Positions 39,601-49,563 of a stretch of DNA of 55,434 nt are shown here, piece after piece. Each line of letters starts with the position of its first letter. Within the stretch, counting starts at the first letter, position 1. The notes beneath the pieces were generated by a model. It was not told the origin of the DNA. It searched no databases and saw nothing but the letters and a program-made list of their open reading frames with translations. The position numbers were made by a program, and so were the translations under genes. Source of the stretch: Seison nebaliae (lineage: Eukaryota; Rotifera; Pararotatoria; Seisonacea; Seisonidae); assembly GCA_023231475.1 (NCBI GenBank), contig JALJEE010001114.1:1-55434 (forward strand), read 5' to 3'.

Positions 39601-42600
39601 TTATCTTAAACGATCACCACCACCATCAACTCGCACTTTTTTCTTTGAACGTCTAACTTTCTTCATTATCGATGAAATACTCTTTAGTTCGTTTGGCGGT
39701 TCGTCTTCCGTCGTTCCTTTAATATCTCCTAAATTCAATTCATCAGCCATCTCGAAAATATCATCTTTACTCTTCTCTTTTATCGCATCATTCGCTTCCA
39801 TTTCATTCTTTAATTCATCTTCATTAAATGCTTCGATATCTGTAAATAATTCGGCGTCATCAAAATTGTCAGTTGGTAAATTGTTAATCGTTTTCAATTC
39901 TCGTGGTGTCGTACTTGTACCGAAATTATCCGGAAGTTTTTCCATTTTCACATCATTCAATTGATCGAAAGAGATATCCGGTACTTCCGTCTTTTGTCCG
40001 TCACCTTTCTCGAAAGCAGGTGTTGTGGTCAATAATGAATGTCCATGTGAATCCGATTCGTCATCCATCGACATACCCATCGTTCTCTTAGCTTCATCAC
40101 CTTCTGGGCCATCGATTTTTTTTACTGTATTTTTCGCCGTTCTCGGTCGAGCAGATTTTCTTTGTTTCAAATCCGTCATCATAACATTTGACGACGATTC
40201 TTGTTGATGTGATTCTTTATCTTTAATTTTCATCATTATCTCATCATGATCTAAATCGAACTATAAGAATTATTTTTAAAATTTTTAATTTCAAAATTAA
40301 CTTCTTCATTCAATTTCTGGAAACGTGGATTATCTTCTTTACGATGATTCACTGCCATATATTGTTGACGGAAGAAGGCAACAATCTCTATATCATCCGG
40401 AGTTTTCGATTTCTCAGCAATCTCTAACGCTCGTTCCCATTCGTACATGTAAATATTGACCATAATCGCTTCATATAATCGTCCACTGTTCGTCAATATC
40501 GTTTCAGCATCTTGAACATTTCCAGCTAACAAATACATTTCTGCATTTTGTGCATCGCCATCTGGTTTATTTTTAATATATTGAATATATTGCACTTTAT
40601 CTAATTCTTCCAATGCCGCATAAGCCACTTCGGCTGCATTCAAATGTTTATGTTTCAATGCCGCAGCGGCCACATATGTCCAAAGTGGTTCGATCTAAAA
40701 ATTTTGAAAAAATTATTTGAAAAAAAAAATAATAAAAAAGAAAACATCACAAAATCGACAAAGTCGAAGAACGTCATCCCATTTCTTATTGTCGATGAAA
40801 CGATGGAGTATTAATAAATAAGGTGTTGTACCCATATGTGTGATGGCACCATCACGACGTCTCAATGTCACTTGTGTTCCAATGAATGATTTGATTTGTG
40901 GATCTTTTCCATGTTCACTTTGAAAGAATAATTAAAATTATTTTCAAAAAAAGAACGAAACATATTTCGATGAATTATCGATCGTTGTAAAAGATTCTTA
41001 TCATAATACATACAATTTGGATAAACCCATACATCTAATTTAGTATCGGTAATTCCACATAAACAACAATTCCGATCGTTCCAAGCGATACTCTTCAAAT
41101 TCGTTCCAATTTTCATGAGTTCTCGTGTCAATGTAGAACTTCGAACATTCGCTAGAAATAAATCATTATTCTTGTCGATGAATGCCAATTGTCTTTCTTT
41201 CGCTATACCACTTTGACTCAAAGCAATTTGAATGACTTCCAACTATAATTAAATTAATTTTAAATTGTGAATTAAAATATAAAAATATTAAACATCATGT
41301 TTCAACGGTTTTCCTTCACTGATATCTTGTCCAGTTGCCTCATAAAAGAAGATATCTAAAAAAGGAGAAATATAAATTTTAGTTAAAGAAGAATTGAAAC
41401 GTTTCAAATTTTTTGAATCACGAATAGCTATCGTATCATCTGAGAGTGAAACGGTTGAATCATTCATAACATCAGTTCGAATATTTTTGAATTTTGGTGT
41501 CGATACCGTTTTACCGTCGTACGAATAGAGATAGACAAGGGAACCCATTGCCATAAGGAAATATCTGTCATTGAAAGATATTCGTTTAAGTTTGATAAGA
41601 AAACGAACTTGTGAGTTTGAAGTATAAGATGAACAACATTATCTTTTAGAGGAAAGATGATTGGTGTGTTCAATGCTTTCAATCTGGAAAAAGTTATTCT
41701 TAAACTTTTTTTAAAAATCAATTTAAAATTAAACGAATAGATATGACATTGGATACGTGTGATGACAATTAAGTGATCATAAGAGAGGGAAATTTTGATG
41801 ATATATTCTTTAAAATCCAATTTCTCAATCGCATCATTATCAATGTTGACGACTTGAATATGTTTCTCATCTTTCATATTAACTTCATATTCTTTCCATT
41901 CCAAACGTCTGACAACATATGAATTAGAAGAAATAATTAAAAAAAAGAAACCGATCGACTATTGTTCCAAACATAACAACTCCTAATCCTGAAGCGACGA
42001 CAACTTCCGTCGAATTGTATGACCATTGAATGGCATAGATACTTCCAATGTTCGGTTTCTCTAACGAATATGACCACTAAATTTTATTAAAGTTTTCAAA
42101 TTTTGAAAATAATTAATAACTCCAATTTTATCACATAATCTCAAAGTATTAAATGTTCCGACCGCAAATAAATTTCCGTCAGGACTCCAAGAAACGGTAG
42201 TTATCGGATAATTATCTTCTTTACTCACATACAACGATTGACCGAAAGCATCCCAGATCTACAATGGAATACTAACAAAATAAATTAAAAGAAAAAAGAA
42301 CTTTATAAATACAATCCTCTCCACCCGACACTATAAGACCATTAACAGGATTCCAATCAACTTGAAGGATAATTCCTTCATGAGCTTTCCACTACAAAAT
42401 GAAGAATTATATAATGAAATTCTTTAGGAACTTTGTTCGCTTTCCCGTTAGGCGATAAAGGTTTCACTGTCAATTCTTTACCTTGTGCATAAACTATGCT
42501 CGCATTGTCCACTGCCCAACTCAGCGAATAAATGACATTTGATGTTTGTGCTAAAGTTGACCGAAGCATTCCACTTCGAGACCAAACTTTCAATTGTCCG

Positions 42601-43035
42601 TCTTCACCACAAGATGCTAACATCGTTCCGTCATAACTCCAACGGACACAGATGGCTGAACCACGATGAGCGTCAATAGTCTTATCAATTTTACCTAATT
42701 TACTAGAAAAATAAATTTTTCCTAAAAAACAATATGGTGAGAAAAAGTAGTTGACATCAATTCAATTAACCATCACTAGCGGAGAATGTGAAGAATTCGT
42801 TAGCACTCTTCTTATGACTACCGGATATTCGAGGGAACCAGTGCATACTGAGTGGCATAATCGATTTATCGAATTCATTCACTCTCTGAACATCACAATT
42901 TGTTGTATTCCATTTGAGAAGTAAATGATCATCACTTATTGAGTAACACTCATCACTTGTAGCCCAACTGACACAAGTAGTGATATCTCGGTGTTGATGA
43001 ACAGCATTGGTATTGATACGCGTTTTAAAACGCAT
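39601..43035 (-). CDS. IFT80: Intraflagellar transport protein 80 homologue
   Basis: Start ATG at 43033-43035; about 12 introns, nearly all about 45-60 bp and all beginning GTT. It aligns along its length with IFT80. N-terminal WD40 repeats include [29 protein letters not shown] and [20 protein letters not shown]. The middle has [32 protein letters not shown] and [12 protein letters not shown]. The C-terminal helical part has [26 protein letters not shown] and [18 protein letters not shown]80 is a subunit of the IFT-B complex that moves cargo into cilia; in arthropods it serves sensory neuron cilia. After the usual end ([14 protein letters not shown]) the frame continues about 200 acidic and Ser-rich residues to a stop at 39601. 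A GTT donor at 39630 may bypass that stop into the lysine-rich exon. Its 5' end faces RBX1 across a 1.16 kb divergent promoter region. Confidence 0.92.
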
Positions 43036-44195
43036 TTTCTCATATAATCAATTCGGTTATCTGTTAAGCGGTTAGGAGTAAACTACAAAAAATATTCATA
43101 AGGAGAAGAAATATGAAAAATTAAATTTAATTCTAATTCTACATTCGAATTAACGATTCTAATTTGAATAGACAGATCCTGTTAATTGCTCAAATACTTT
43201 TCATAATATTCTCTTGTCAATATTCATATCAATCATTTATGATTGTATCAATATATATCGAAAAATTACCAGACAAGATTAATGAAATATGTTTGTTGCC
43301 ATGGTTACGAAGGAATATTTTCCATCTAATTATTCGTTTTAAATTAATTTTAAGGACATTACTATTAGATAAGAACGAAATATGAAGCTTTTCTAAAAAA
43401 ATAAGAAATTTTATTAAAAAGTTTAACACACTCGATGTAATACGTTCTTTGGTTACTTTTAACGATTCCTATTATATGATTACACAAGTGATTTTTAATT
43501 AGTTTCCCTTTTCAATTATATGCGTTGTCGGAAGAAAATATTTTTTTTCAAAAATATCAACATTTTATTTATACGAAAAAAAAATTCTTAAAAAATTAAA
43601 TTAAAAATACATGTATCTCAAAAACATATCCGACTCTATCTGTTTATTTTCCAAAATTAAAATTTTTTCATTTTGTCAAATAACAGTTGTCAAAGACCTG
43701 TGGTAAATTTCATGTGAAAAAATATTGTATTAGAAATAAGCATAAATTGAACTTTTAGAAGAGAAGATTGTTTTTTATAGTTTCAAAGTTTTTATTGTTC
43801 ATAAGTTATAAGTTTATGATGGGATATTCTGATAATAGTTTTTATTGTATTACGAATAAATGATTCAATGTTCGAGAAATAACCATACAGTTTTTATGTA
43901 AGGAGTAATAGTAATGATTATATTCAATTGGAATGATTGAAATTATAATGATGGGATTAAATGTAAAATAATTGAATTAAATAAATTAATTGAAAATTAA
44001 TAGGGGTCTAAACTAAATTTTTAGAAAAAATGGAAATTTTCCATTTCTACAAATTTAGAGAGTTATTGAAGAGAAAAAAGTTTTGAAAAGAAATTATTAT
44101 ATTCATCATTATTAGTCAAGACAAAAATCTCTATTTCCCTTTAATTAGACGAAAGTGTTTTACTTTTATTTTTTTGATTCTTTACATCACGGATC
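43036..44195. other. divergent promoter region IFT80/RBX1
   Basis: AT-rich, no coding frame of interest. It must hold the start sites of both divergent genes. No element recognised with confidence. Confidence 0.55.
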
Positions 44196-44498
44196 ATGAG
44201 TTTGGAAGCGACGAAAAAGGATGAAAATCTCCGATTCGAAATAAAGAAATGGAATTGTGTGGCTTTATGGGCATGGGATATTCAAGTAGACAATTGTGCC
44301 ATTTGTCGTAATCATATAATGGATTTGTGCATTGAATGTCAAGCGAATCAGGAAACGATGACAACTGATGATTGTAAAGTGGCATGGGGTATCTGCAATC
44401 ATGCATTCCATCTCCATTGTATTTCCAGATGGTTAAAAACGAGGAACGTCTGTCCTCTCGACAATAGTGAATGGGAATTCCAGAAATATGGAAATTAA
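44196..44498 (+). CDS. RBX1: RING-box protein 1 (cullin-RING ligase RING-H2 subunit)
   Basis: Single exon of 100 residues, full family length. It begins with a short variable N-terminus, then the near-invariant RBX1 sequence: [72 protein letters not shown]. All zinc-ligand Cys/His/Asp positions of the RING-H2 are present. RBX1 binds the cullin C-terminus and recruits E2 enzymes in SCF and related ubiquitin ligases, and NEDD8 E2 for cullin neddylation. Only 118 bp separate its stop from the LRRC40 start, on the same strand. Confidence 0.97.
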   Translation: MSLEATKKDENLRFEIKKWNCVALWAWDIQVDNCAICRNHIMDLCIECQANQETMTTDDCKVAWGICNHAFHLHCISRWLKTRNVCPLDNSEWEFQKYGN

Positions 44499-44549
44499 GC
44501 TAAATTAAACAATTTGAATGAATTCATTTTTTTTACATTAATATTATTT

Positions 44550-44591
44550 GTTGGTGGTGATAAAATTTTATTTATTATTTTCTTTCTATAG
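44550..44591 (+). other. candidate 42 bp intron in the LRRC40 5' leader
   Basis: GTTGGTGGTG at 44550 and a pyrimidine-rich TTTCTTTCTATAG ending at 44591 make a GTT-AG intron of the size seen in neighbouring genes, entirely within the 118 bp between the RBX1 stop and the LRRC40 ATG. The same acceptor could also serve trans-splicing. Confidence 0.4.
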
Positions 44592-44616
44592 AAATTTCTT
44601 TTATAAACATCATCCA

Positions 44617-46541
44617 ATGATGGCGTTTAGATCAGAGAAATATTATGATCTCGTTCTTAAACAAACTCAAGAGAGTGGTTGTTTGAAAATTACAGACGCA
44701 GAATGTAAGGAACTGCCGATGGAATTATTAGAGAAAATATTTCCCAATCAATATCAGCCAAAACGTCCCAATTTCAATAGTTATGATATGGACGTCGAAC
44801 ATACGAATTGGTGTCCAGAAGACGATTTGAAACGAGTCAATCTTTCAGGAAATAAATTTGGAGAAATACCGGAAGTTCTCGAAAAAATGCCATCGATAGA
44901 TGAATTAATTCTTTTATCTAATTCCATCACCATCGTCAACCATTTACCCATAAATTTAAAAAGATTAATATTATCACACAATGAAGTAGAGTCAATAGAT
45001 GAAGTGAAATTTCCACATTCTCTTCTATCTCTCACTATGACCACGAATAAGTTAACGAAAGAATTACAGACGAAATTTTATGGAAATTTGATGAATATCG
45101 ATCTCTCCAATAATCGATTGGAATCGATTGGAAATAATTGTTTCGATAATTGTGCTCAAGTAATTTCTTCAATAAATTTCAGTGAAAATCGATTAGTTCG
45201 ATGGACGTTTATGGAATTTAAAAATTTGAAAATTCTCAATTTATCTCATAATCATTTAACGGATATTTGTGACGATTGGAGCGAATTGCTCGAATTACAG
45301 GAAGTTAATTTGAGTTATAATCGACTAACTAAATTTCCTAAACGATTACCGGATAAATTGATGGAATTGAATTTAACTTCCAATCGTATCACTCAAATTG
45401 GACCTTCAATCTCAGGATCATTCCATCCAATTCCATCGTTGAAAGTTTTGGATTTGCGGTCGAATATCATCAAATCGATTCATTTCGAACGAATTCTCGA
45501 ATGGCCGTCAGTTGAACGTATCTTTCTCGCTGATAATGATTTTCGCTCTTTACCTTTCGAATTTTTATTATTGAAAAATTTGAAATCTTTCCGATTGGAC
45601 AATAATCCAATTCGAACAGGTCAATGGAGTAAATCGGCAGAAGTTTTTTTTAATTTTTTTGAAATTTGAAAATTATTTTAAAAAATTTATTTTTTTTTTT
45701 AAAGAATTTATTGGATTATATGAAGAATGCAATAACTGATGAAAAGAAAACGGAAATAATGGAAAGACTTCAGGCGTTGAATGTGACGAATCATCAAAAT
45801 ATTTATAATAAACTGAATGAAAGAGAAGATAAGAAATATTCGGAAACTCTGACGAAAAGAGAAATGATGTCGAATGTTCGTCAAACGAAAACTTTAGATT
45901 TATCGAAGGAAATGCAAATAATTTTGAGTGAAGACAAATTAAAAGATATTATCGGTAATAATGATCAATTTATTGAACAAGTTAATTTAAGTGGCAATCG
46001 ATTGAACAACATTCCGGAGATTTTGGAAAATTTAAAGAAAACAGTTAAAGAATTCGATTTGTCCACTAACTATTTAGGACAAACAATTGACGACGATGAT
46101 TGTCTTCTCTTTCATTTCCATTCATTAATTCGAATTAATTTAAGTCGAAATGTTATACATTCCCTCCACAGGAATTTCCTGAATCTCAAACGAATTCGAT
46201 ATATCAATTTGGAGCAGAATAATATCGAAATCATTCCTCAAGTACTCATCACGATGATGAGAGATACGAATCATCATCTTGAGCAATTGCAATTGAACAA
46301 TAATCAAATAGAGGATATATCGTCCATCTTCCAACCAACACCATCTCCATTACCACATTTGACTTTTCTCGATTTGAGTAATAATAACATAAAAAGTATT
46401 CCTAATGAATTTGGTCTTTGTTCAACATTACGTCAATTTAAGATCGGAGGCAATCCGTGTAAAATGATCCGTCCCGCTATCCTAGCCAAAGGTACGACAG
46501 CAATTTTGGATTATTTGAAAAATCGTCTACCTAATCAATAA
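44617..46541 (+). CDS. LRRC40: Leucine-rich repeat-containing protein 40
   Basis: Two exons, 44617-45642 and 45705-46541 (62 bp intron, donor GAA|GTTTTT, acceptor TTTAAAG), give 620 residues; human LRRC40 is about 600. About 20 leucine-rich repeats run through the protein (LKRVNLSGNKFGEIPEVLEK, LKILNLSHNHL, LQEVNLSYNRLTKFP, LTFLDLSNNNIKSIPNEFG). The centre has the family block NPIRT...NLLDYMKN, split by the intron. The C-terminus GNPCKMIRPAILAKGTTAIL then DYLKNRLPN is the LRRC40 signature end. The family's molecular role is poorly known. A second ATG follows the first immediately. The 3' flank carries an unusual AATAAA plus AGTTAGT cluster (see 46651-47084). Confidence 0.95.
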
Positions 46542-46650
46542 ATTCAAGAGAAAATTTTATAAGAAAGTTTAAAAAAGTTTCCTTAGAGTCTAATTCTTCA
46601 TTTTATCCATCGAACATTTTAACTAATTTTCCATAAAAATAAATTATTCA

Positions 46651-47084
46651 AATAAAAGTTAGTCTAAATTCTGTTAGTCCACAAAATAAAGTTAGTCCTA
46701 AACTCACAAAGTTGTCGAACATTGAAAATGAAATTATCGTCTTTTAAATTTTTGTTTTATCACCCGCATTTTATTAAGTTAGTCGCTTAAAATTCCTGTG
46801 AACAAATTTGTTAAATTGAACATAAAATAAAAGTTAGTGAATGAAAGTTAGTCATTGTTCACAATATTTCATGAAATAAAAACAAGTTATTGAATTCCAA
46901 CTTCAAATAAGGAATTTTATAAAAAGTTAGTTAACCTGAAACAAAGAAAGTTGATTTTAACTGAAAATAAAAGTTGGTATAATGCATAAAAATGTATAAC
47001 ATATAAAGAAAGTTGGTAATTCTTAAAATATATTGTATAAAATTTACTTTTGAATTTAGTTCCAATGTTCAATATGAAGTTGGT
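46651..47084 (+). promoter_or_regulatory. cluster of U1-5'-end-complementary motifs abutting poly(A) hexamers
   Basis: Six exact AGTTAGT (46657, 46690, 46777, 46832, 46846, 46925), one further GTTAGT (46673) and three AGTTGGT (46972, 47011, 47078) occur in 430 bp downstream of LRRC40, all on the plus strand. Four are joined directly to or overlap AATAAA: 46651, 46685, 46826 and 46966. Spacing is irregular (14-87 bp), so this is not a simple tandem satellite. AAGTTAGT is the exact complement of U1 positions 3-10 (ACTAACTT) encoded 500 bp away. Function is inferred; see findings. Confidence 0.5.
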
Positions 47085-47439
47085 ACACAAATTTTTGTTG
47101 TTTTAAAATTTTTGTTAAAATCCCAATTTGTTGGTAATCTCATGAACATTTTCTACTTATTTTATTTGCCTGTTAATTTATTATTTATAATTGTCTATGT
47201 AAATTATGTGGTTGTTTCAATAAAGTAATCAATCTAATATATTAATAATCGGATTAGTTTAATAACAAACTAATTATGAAGCATTAATTATAATATTTAT
47301 AGTTAGAAAATGAATGAAAAATTATTTCTTTTTCGAAAAAGAAGGAAAACTTTTTTTCGGAATAAGACAATAATTGTTTGTGAACAAAATTTTTAAAAAG
47401 TTTTCGAAATTTTAGAAGAAAAGTTTAATTATTATTTAA

Positions 47440-47598
47440 CAAGGGTAAGCGCGAACGCAAACCCTATACACGAACAAATTCAGCGCCCAAGGTTCCAAAG
47501 TGGAACTTGCATGCTTTACAAGACCCCAGTGCAATGGAAATGCTCCACACGGAAGATCCGTCTTCCTGACCGCGGAGTCTTCTGCGCCAAGTTAGTAT
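47440..47598 (-). ncRNA. U1 spliceosomal snRNA, altered 5' end
   Basis: A 159 bp GC-rich island in AT-rich DNA reads on the minus strand as U1 (metazoan U1 is about 164 nt). The 5' end is ATACTAACTTGGCG (fly ATACTTACCTGGCG). Stem-loop I is CCGCGGTCAGGAAGACGG, close to fly CCGTGATCACGAAGGCGG including the U1-70K loop. Next come CCATTGCACT of stem-loop II (U1A site), stem-loop III GTTCC-ACTTT-GGAAC, Sm site GAATTTGTTCG, and the 3' stem with the universal GCGTTCGCGC loop closing GGG/CCC. Downstream GTTAAATAATA could be a 3' box. Two changes fall in the 5'-splice-site recognition nonamer: position 6 U to A and position 9 C to U. Both restore pairing with the A|GTT donors of this window. No promoter PSE could be assigned with confidence. 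Confidence 0.93.
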
Positions 47599-47950
47599 GA
47601 GTTGTTAGAAATAAGTCGTCCTAAGTGATTAAACATTCCTCGTTCAAGAAGACAAATATTAGAAAGTGTGAACTGTAATATTAGATTTTTTACTTTTTCG
47701 TCACGAGTATTTTTTTACTGTTTCGAAAGTTCAAATTTTAAGCTTGAAATATTTTAATATTCCGTTTTTATTTTCTACACTTACCTCTAGCTGCAGTTCA
47801 TTGTTGCGTATAATCATGTATTTCTCCTATCCACACAACTGTCTTCTTTGGCCTACTCCCCTCTAAGAGACGAGTAGTTCAAACGAGTTTTATAAGTTTT
47901 ATTCTTTGAACATTCACTTTGCTTTCACACGAAGTGCTACGTAAGAAGAA
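47599..47950. other. divergent promoter region U1/ENPP
   Basis: Spacer between the U1 gene (minus) and the ENPP gene (plus). It must contain the U1 PSE roughly at 47645-47670 and the ENPP start site. No motif is strong enough to name. Confidence 0.5.
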
Positions 47951-49438
47951 ATGTTGTTTCATTCAAAAATTATTTTTTTATTTTTTTTATTCTTCCCATT
48001 CATTACCACACACAATCCATCCATCGAACCAAAACTATTAATATTTGCGATGGATGGATTTCCATCATTCTGGACAGAAGATGACCATTTATGGAAAATA
48101 ATGCCTAATTTATTAAAATTCCGTCAAACGGGTGCTCATGTGAAATATGTGAATCCATCTTTTCCATCATCCACATTAGTCAATTTCCATACTATACAAA
48201 CCGGTGTGCCTCCAACTCAACATGGCGTTGTTAATAATAATATTTATGATCCGTCCACCAAACAATTGATGAAGAAATCATCAAAATTCTATTTTGGTTA
48301 TTCCACCAAATTCGAACCATTATGGTATTCGAATGAGAAAAAGAATAGTAATCGTCATTCTGGTATGTTCTCATTTCCTGGAGGAGAAGTAGAATTTCCT
48401 TCATCCAATAATAAAACTATTTTACCTTCACATTTTTTCAAATATCAACATGAATACAGCAGTTGGACATTCGATCAATGGCGATCACAGTTGACGACTG
48501 TTCTCTCTTGGTTCGCTTCACATCATGATCCAGTTAACTTAGCCATGTTTTATACGATATTCCCCGATTTCAATGAACATCCATACGGAAATAATTTTTC
48601 AGAAATTCACATAAAATCATCGTTGGAGAAAATGGATATTCTGATTGGAGATATGATGGAATTTAATAAAAAATCAAAATTGAATTTAAACATTATTATT
48701 CTTTCTGATCATGGAATGCAGGCTGTTGATGATTACATCATTTTATCTGAATATATAGATGAAGAAGAATTCGTCATTGCTGGAACAGGAGTTTTGGTAG
48801 GTGTGTGGCCGAAAGACGTAGCAATTCACTCCATCGAAGAATTATATGAGGAATTGAAAAAAATTGAAAAATTACAAGAAAAAACTGAAATCTATTTACG
48901 GGAGAATTTTCCAAAAAAATTCCATTATTCCAATAACGAACGAATTGCTCCATTATTGATTGTAGGGAAAAATGGGAAATATTTGAAATTGAAAGAAAAT
49001 GAAACAGATTCACATGGATTACATGGTTATCTAGTTGATGATGTACCTCAAATGAGAACGATCTTGTTTGCGAATGGACCAGATATTCGAAAAAATGATT
49101 TTCTCGTTCCTGGACCATGGTCTCATTATGATTCACATCTTCTCTTTCTTAAAATTCTCCAATTACCTAATCAATTTAATCGATTGGGATCGAACGAGAA
49201 AATATCTCAAATTTTACAACCGATTTATCTAAAATTTGGAAATTTGGTTTTATTAGCCATCATCGTCGTAAGTCTATCAATCTCATCAGTCATTTCCATT
49301 ACTGCATGTTGTGTACCTATACGTGAAAATTATCATGCAATTCCTATCGATGGAAGTGCCGCAGATGAAGCAGTTCGAGATCGTTTATTATCATCAGACG
49401 GTGAGGAAGATATAGTTCTGACAATGACGAAAATTTAA
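47951..49438 (+). CDS. Ectonucleotide pyrophosphatase/phosphodiesterase (ENPP family), type I membrane protein
   Basis: Single exon, 495 residues from ATG 47951. A signal peptide (about 1-20) is followed by the alkaline-phosphatase-fold ENPP domain. Metal ligands and nucleophile are in place: Asp35 (FAMDGF), Thr75 in FPSSTLVNFHTIQTG, Asp206 and His210 in PDFNEHPYG, Asp253-His254 in SDHGM, and His358 in LHGY. The motif after the nucleophile is LVNF rather than the common FPNH, though the Asn remains. A membrane helix at about 429-452 is followed by a short acidic cytoplasmic tail. There are no somatomedin or nuclease-like domains, so it resembles the short ENPP4/5/6 group that cleaves nucleotide or choline phosphodiesters; the substrate cannot be set. 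An AATAAA lies at 49472-49477. It is convergent with tyrosine hydroxylase. Confidence 0.9.
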   Translation: MLFHSKIIFLFFLFFPFITTHNPSIEPKLLIFAMDGFPSFWTEDDHLWKIMPNLLKFRQTGAHVKYVNPSFPSSTLVNFHTIQTGVPPTQHGVVNNNIYDPSTKQLMKKSSKFYFGYSTKFEPLWYSNEKKNSNRHSGMFSFPGGEVEFPSSNNKTILPSHFFKYQHEYSSWTFDQWRSQLTTVLSWFASHHDPVNLAMFYTIFPDFNEHPYGNNFSEIHIKSSLEKMDILIGDMMEFNKKSKLNLNIIILSDHGMQAVDDYIILSEYIDEEEFVIAGTGVLVGVWPKDVAIHSIEELYEELKKIEKLQEKTEIYLRENFPKKFHYSNNERIAPLLIVGKNGKYLKLKENETDSHGLHGYLVDDVPQMRTILFANGPDIRKNDFLVPGPWSHYDSHLLFLKILQLPNQFNRLGSNEKISQILQPIYLKFGNLVLLAIIVVSLSISSVISITACCVPIRENYHAIPIDGSAADEAVRDRLLSSDGEEDIVLTMTKI

Positions 49439-49499
49439 AATTTATCTCATTCCATTTTTTACATTCCGTTAAATAAATTATTTTGAGTTGAGAAGAAAG

Positions 49500-49505
49500 T
49501 TTATT
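49500..49505 (-). terminator. poly(A) signal of tyrosine hydroxylase
   Basis: Minus-strand AATAAA about 60 bases past the stop at 49564. The ENPP signal at 49472-49477 lies on the other strand only about 25 bp away, so the two 3' ends probably overlap. Confidence 0.5.
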
Positions 49506-49563
49506 TTAGGAGAACTGACAACAATTCTAAAAGAAAAGACTAATTAAAATTAATTTTTCGTGT

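Noticed and set aside
46561-47084. AAAGTTAGT cluster as a tandem satellite
   Set aside because: Spacing is irregular (14-87 bp) and the intervening sequence is not repeated, so a motif cluster fits better.
47440-47598. GC-rich island as tRNA, RNase P/MRP or spliced-leader RNA
   Set aside because: The 5' end, U1-70K loop, U1A loop, Sm site and 3' GCGTTCGCGC loop together match U1 and none of the alternatives.
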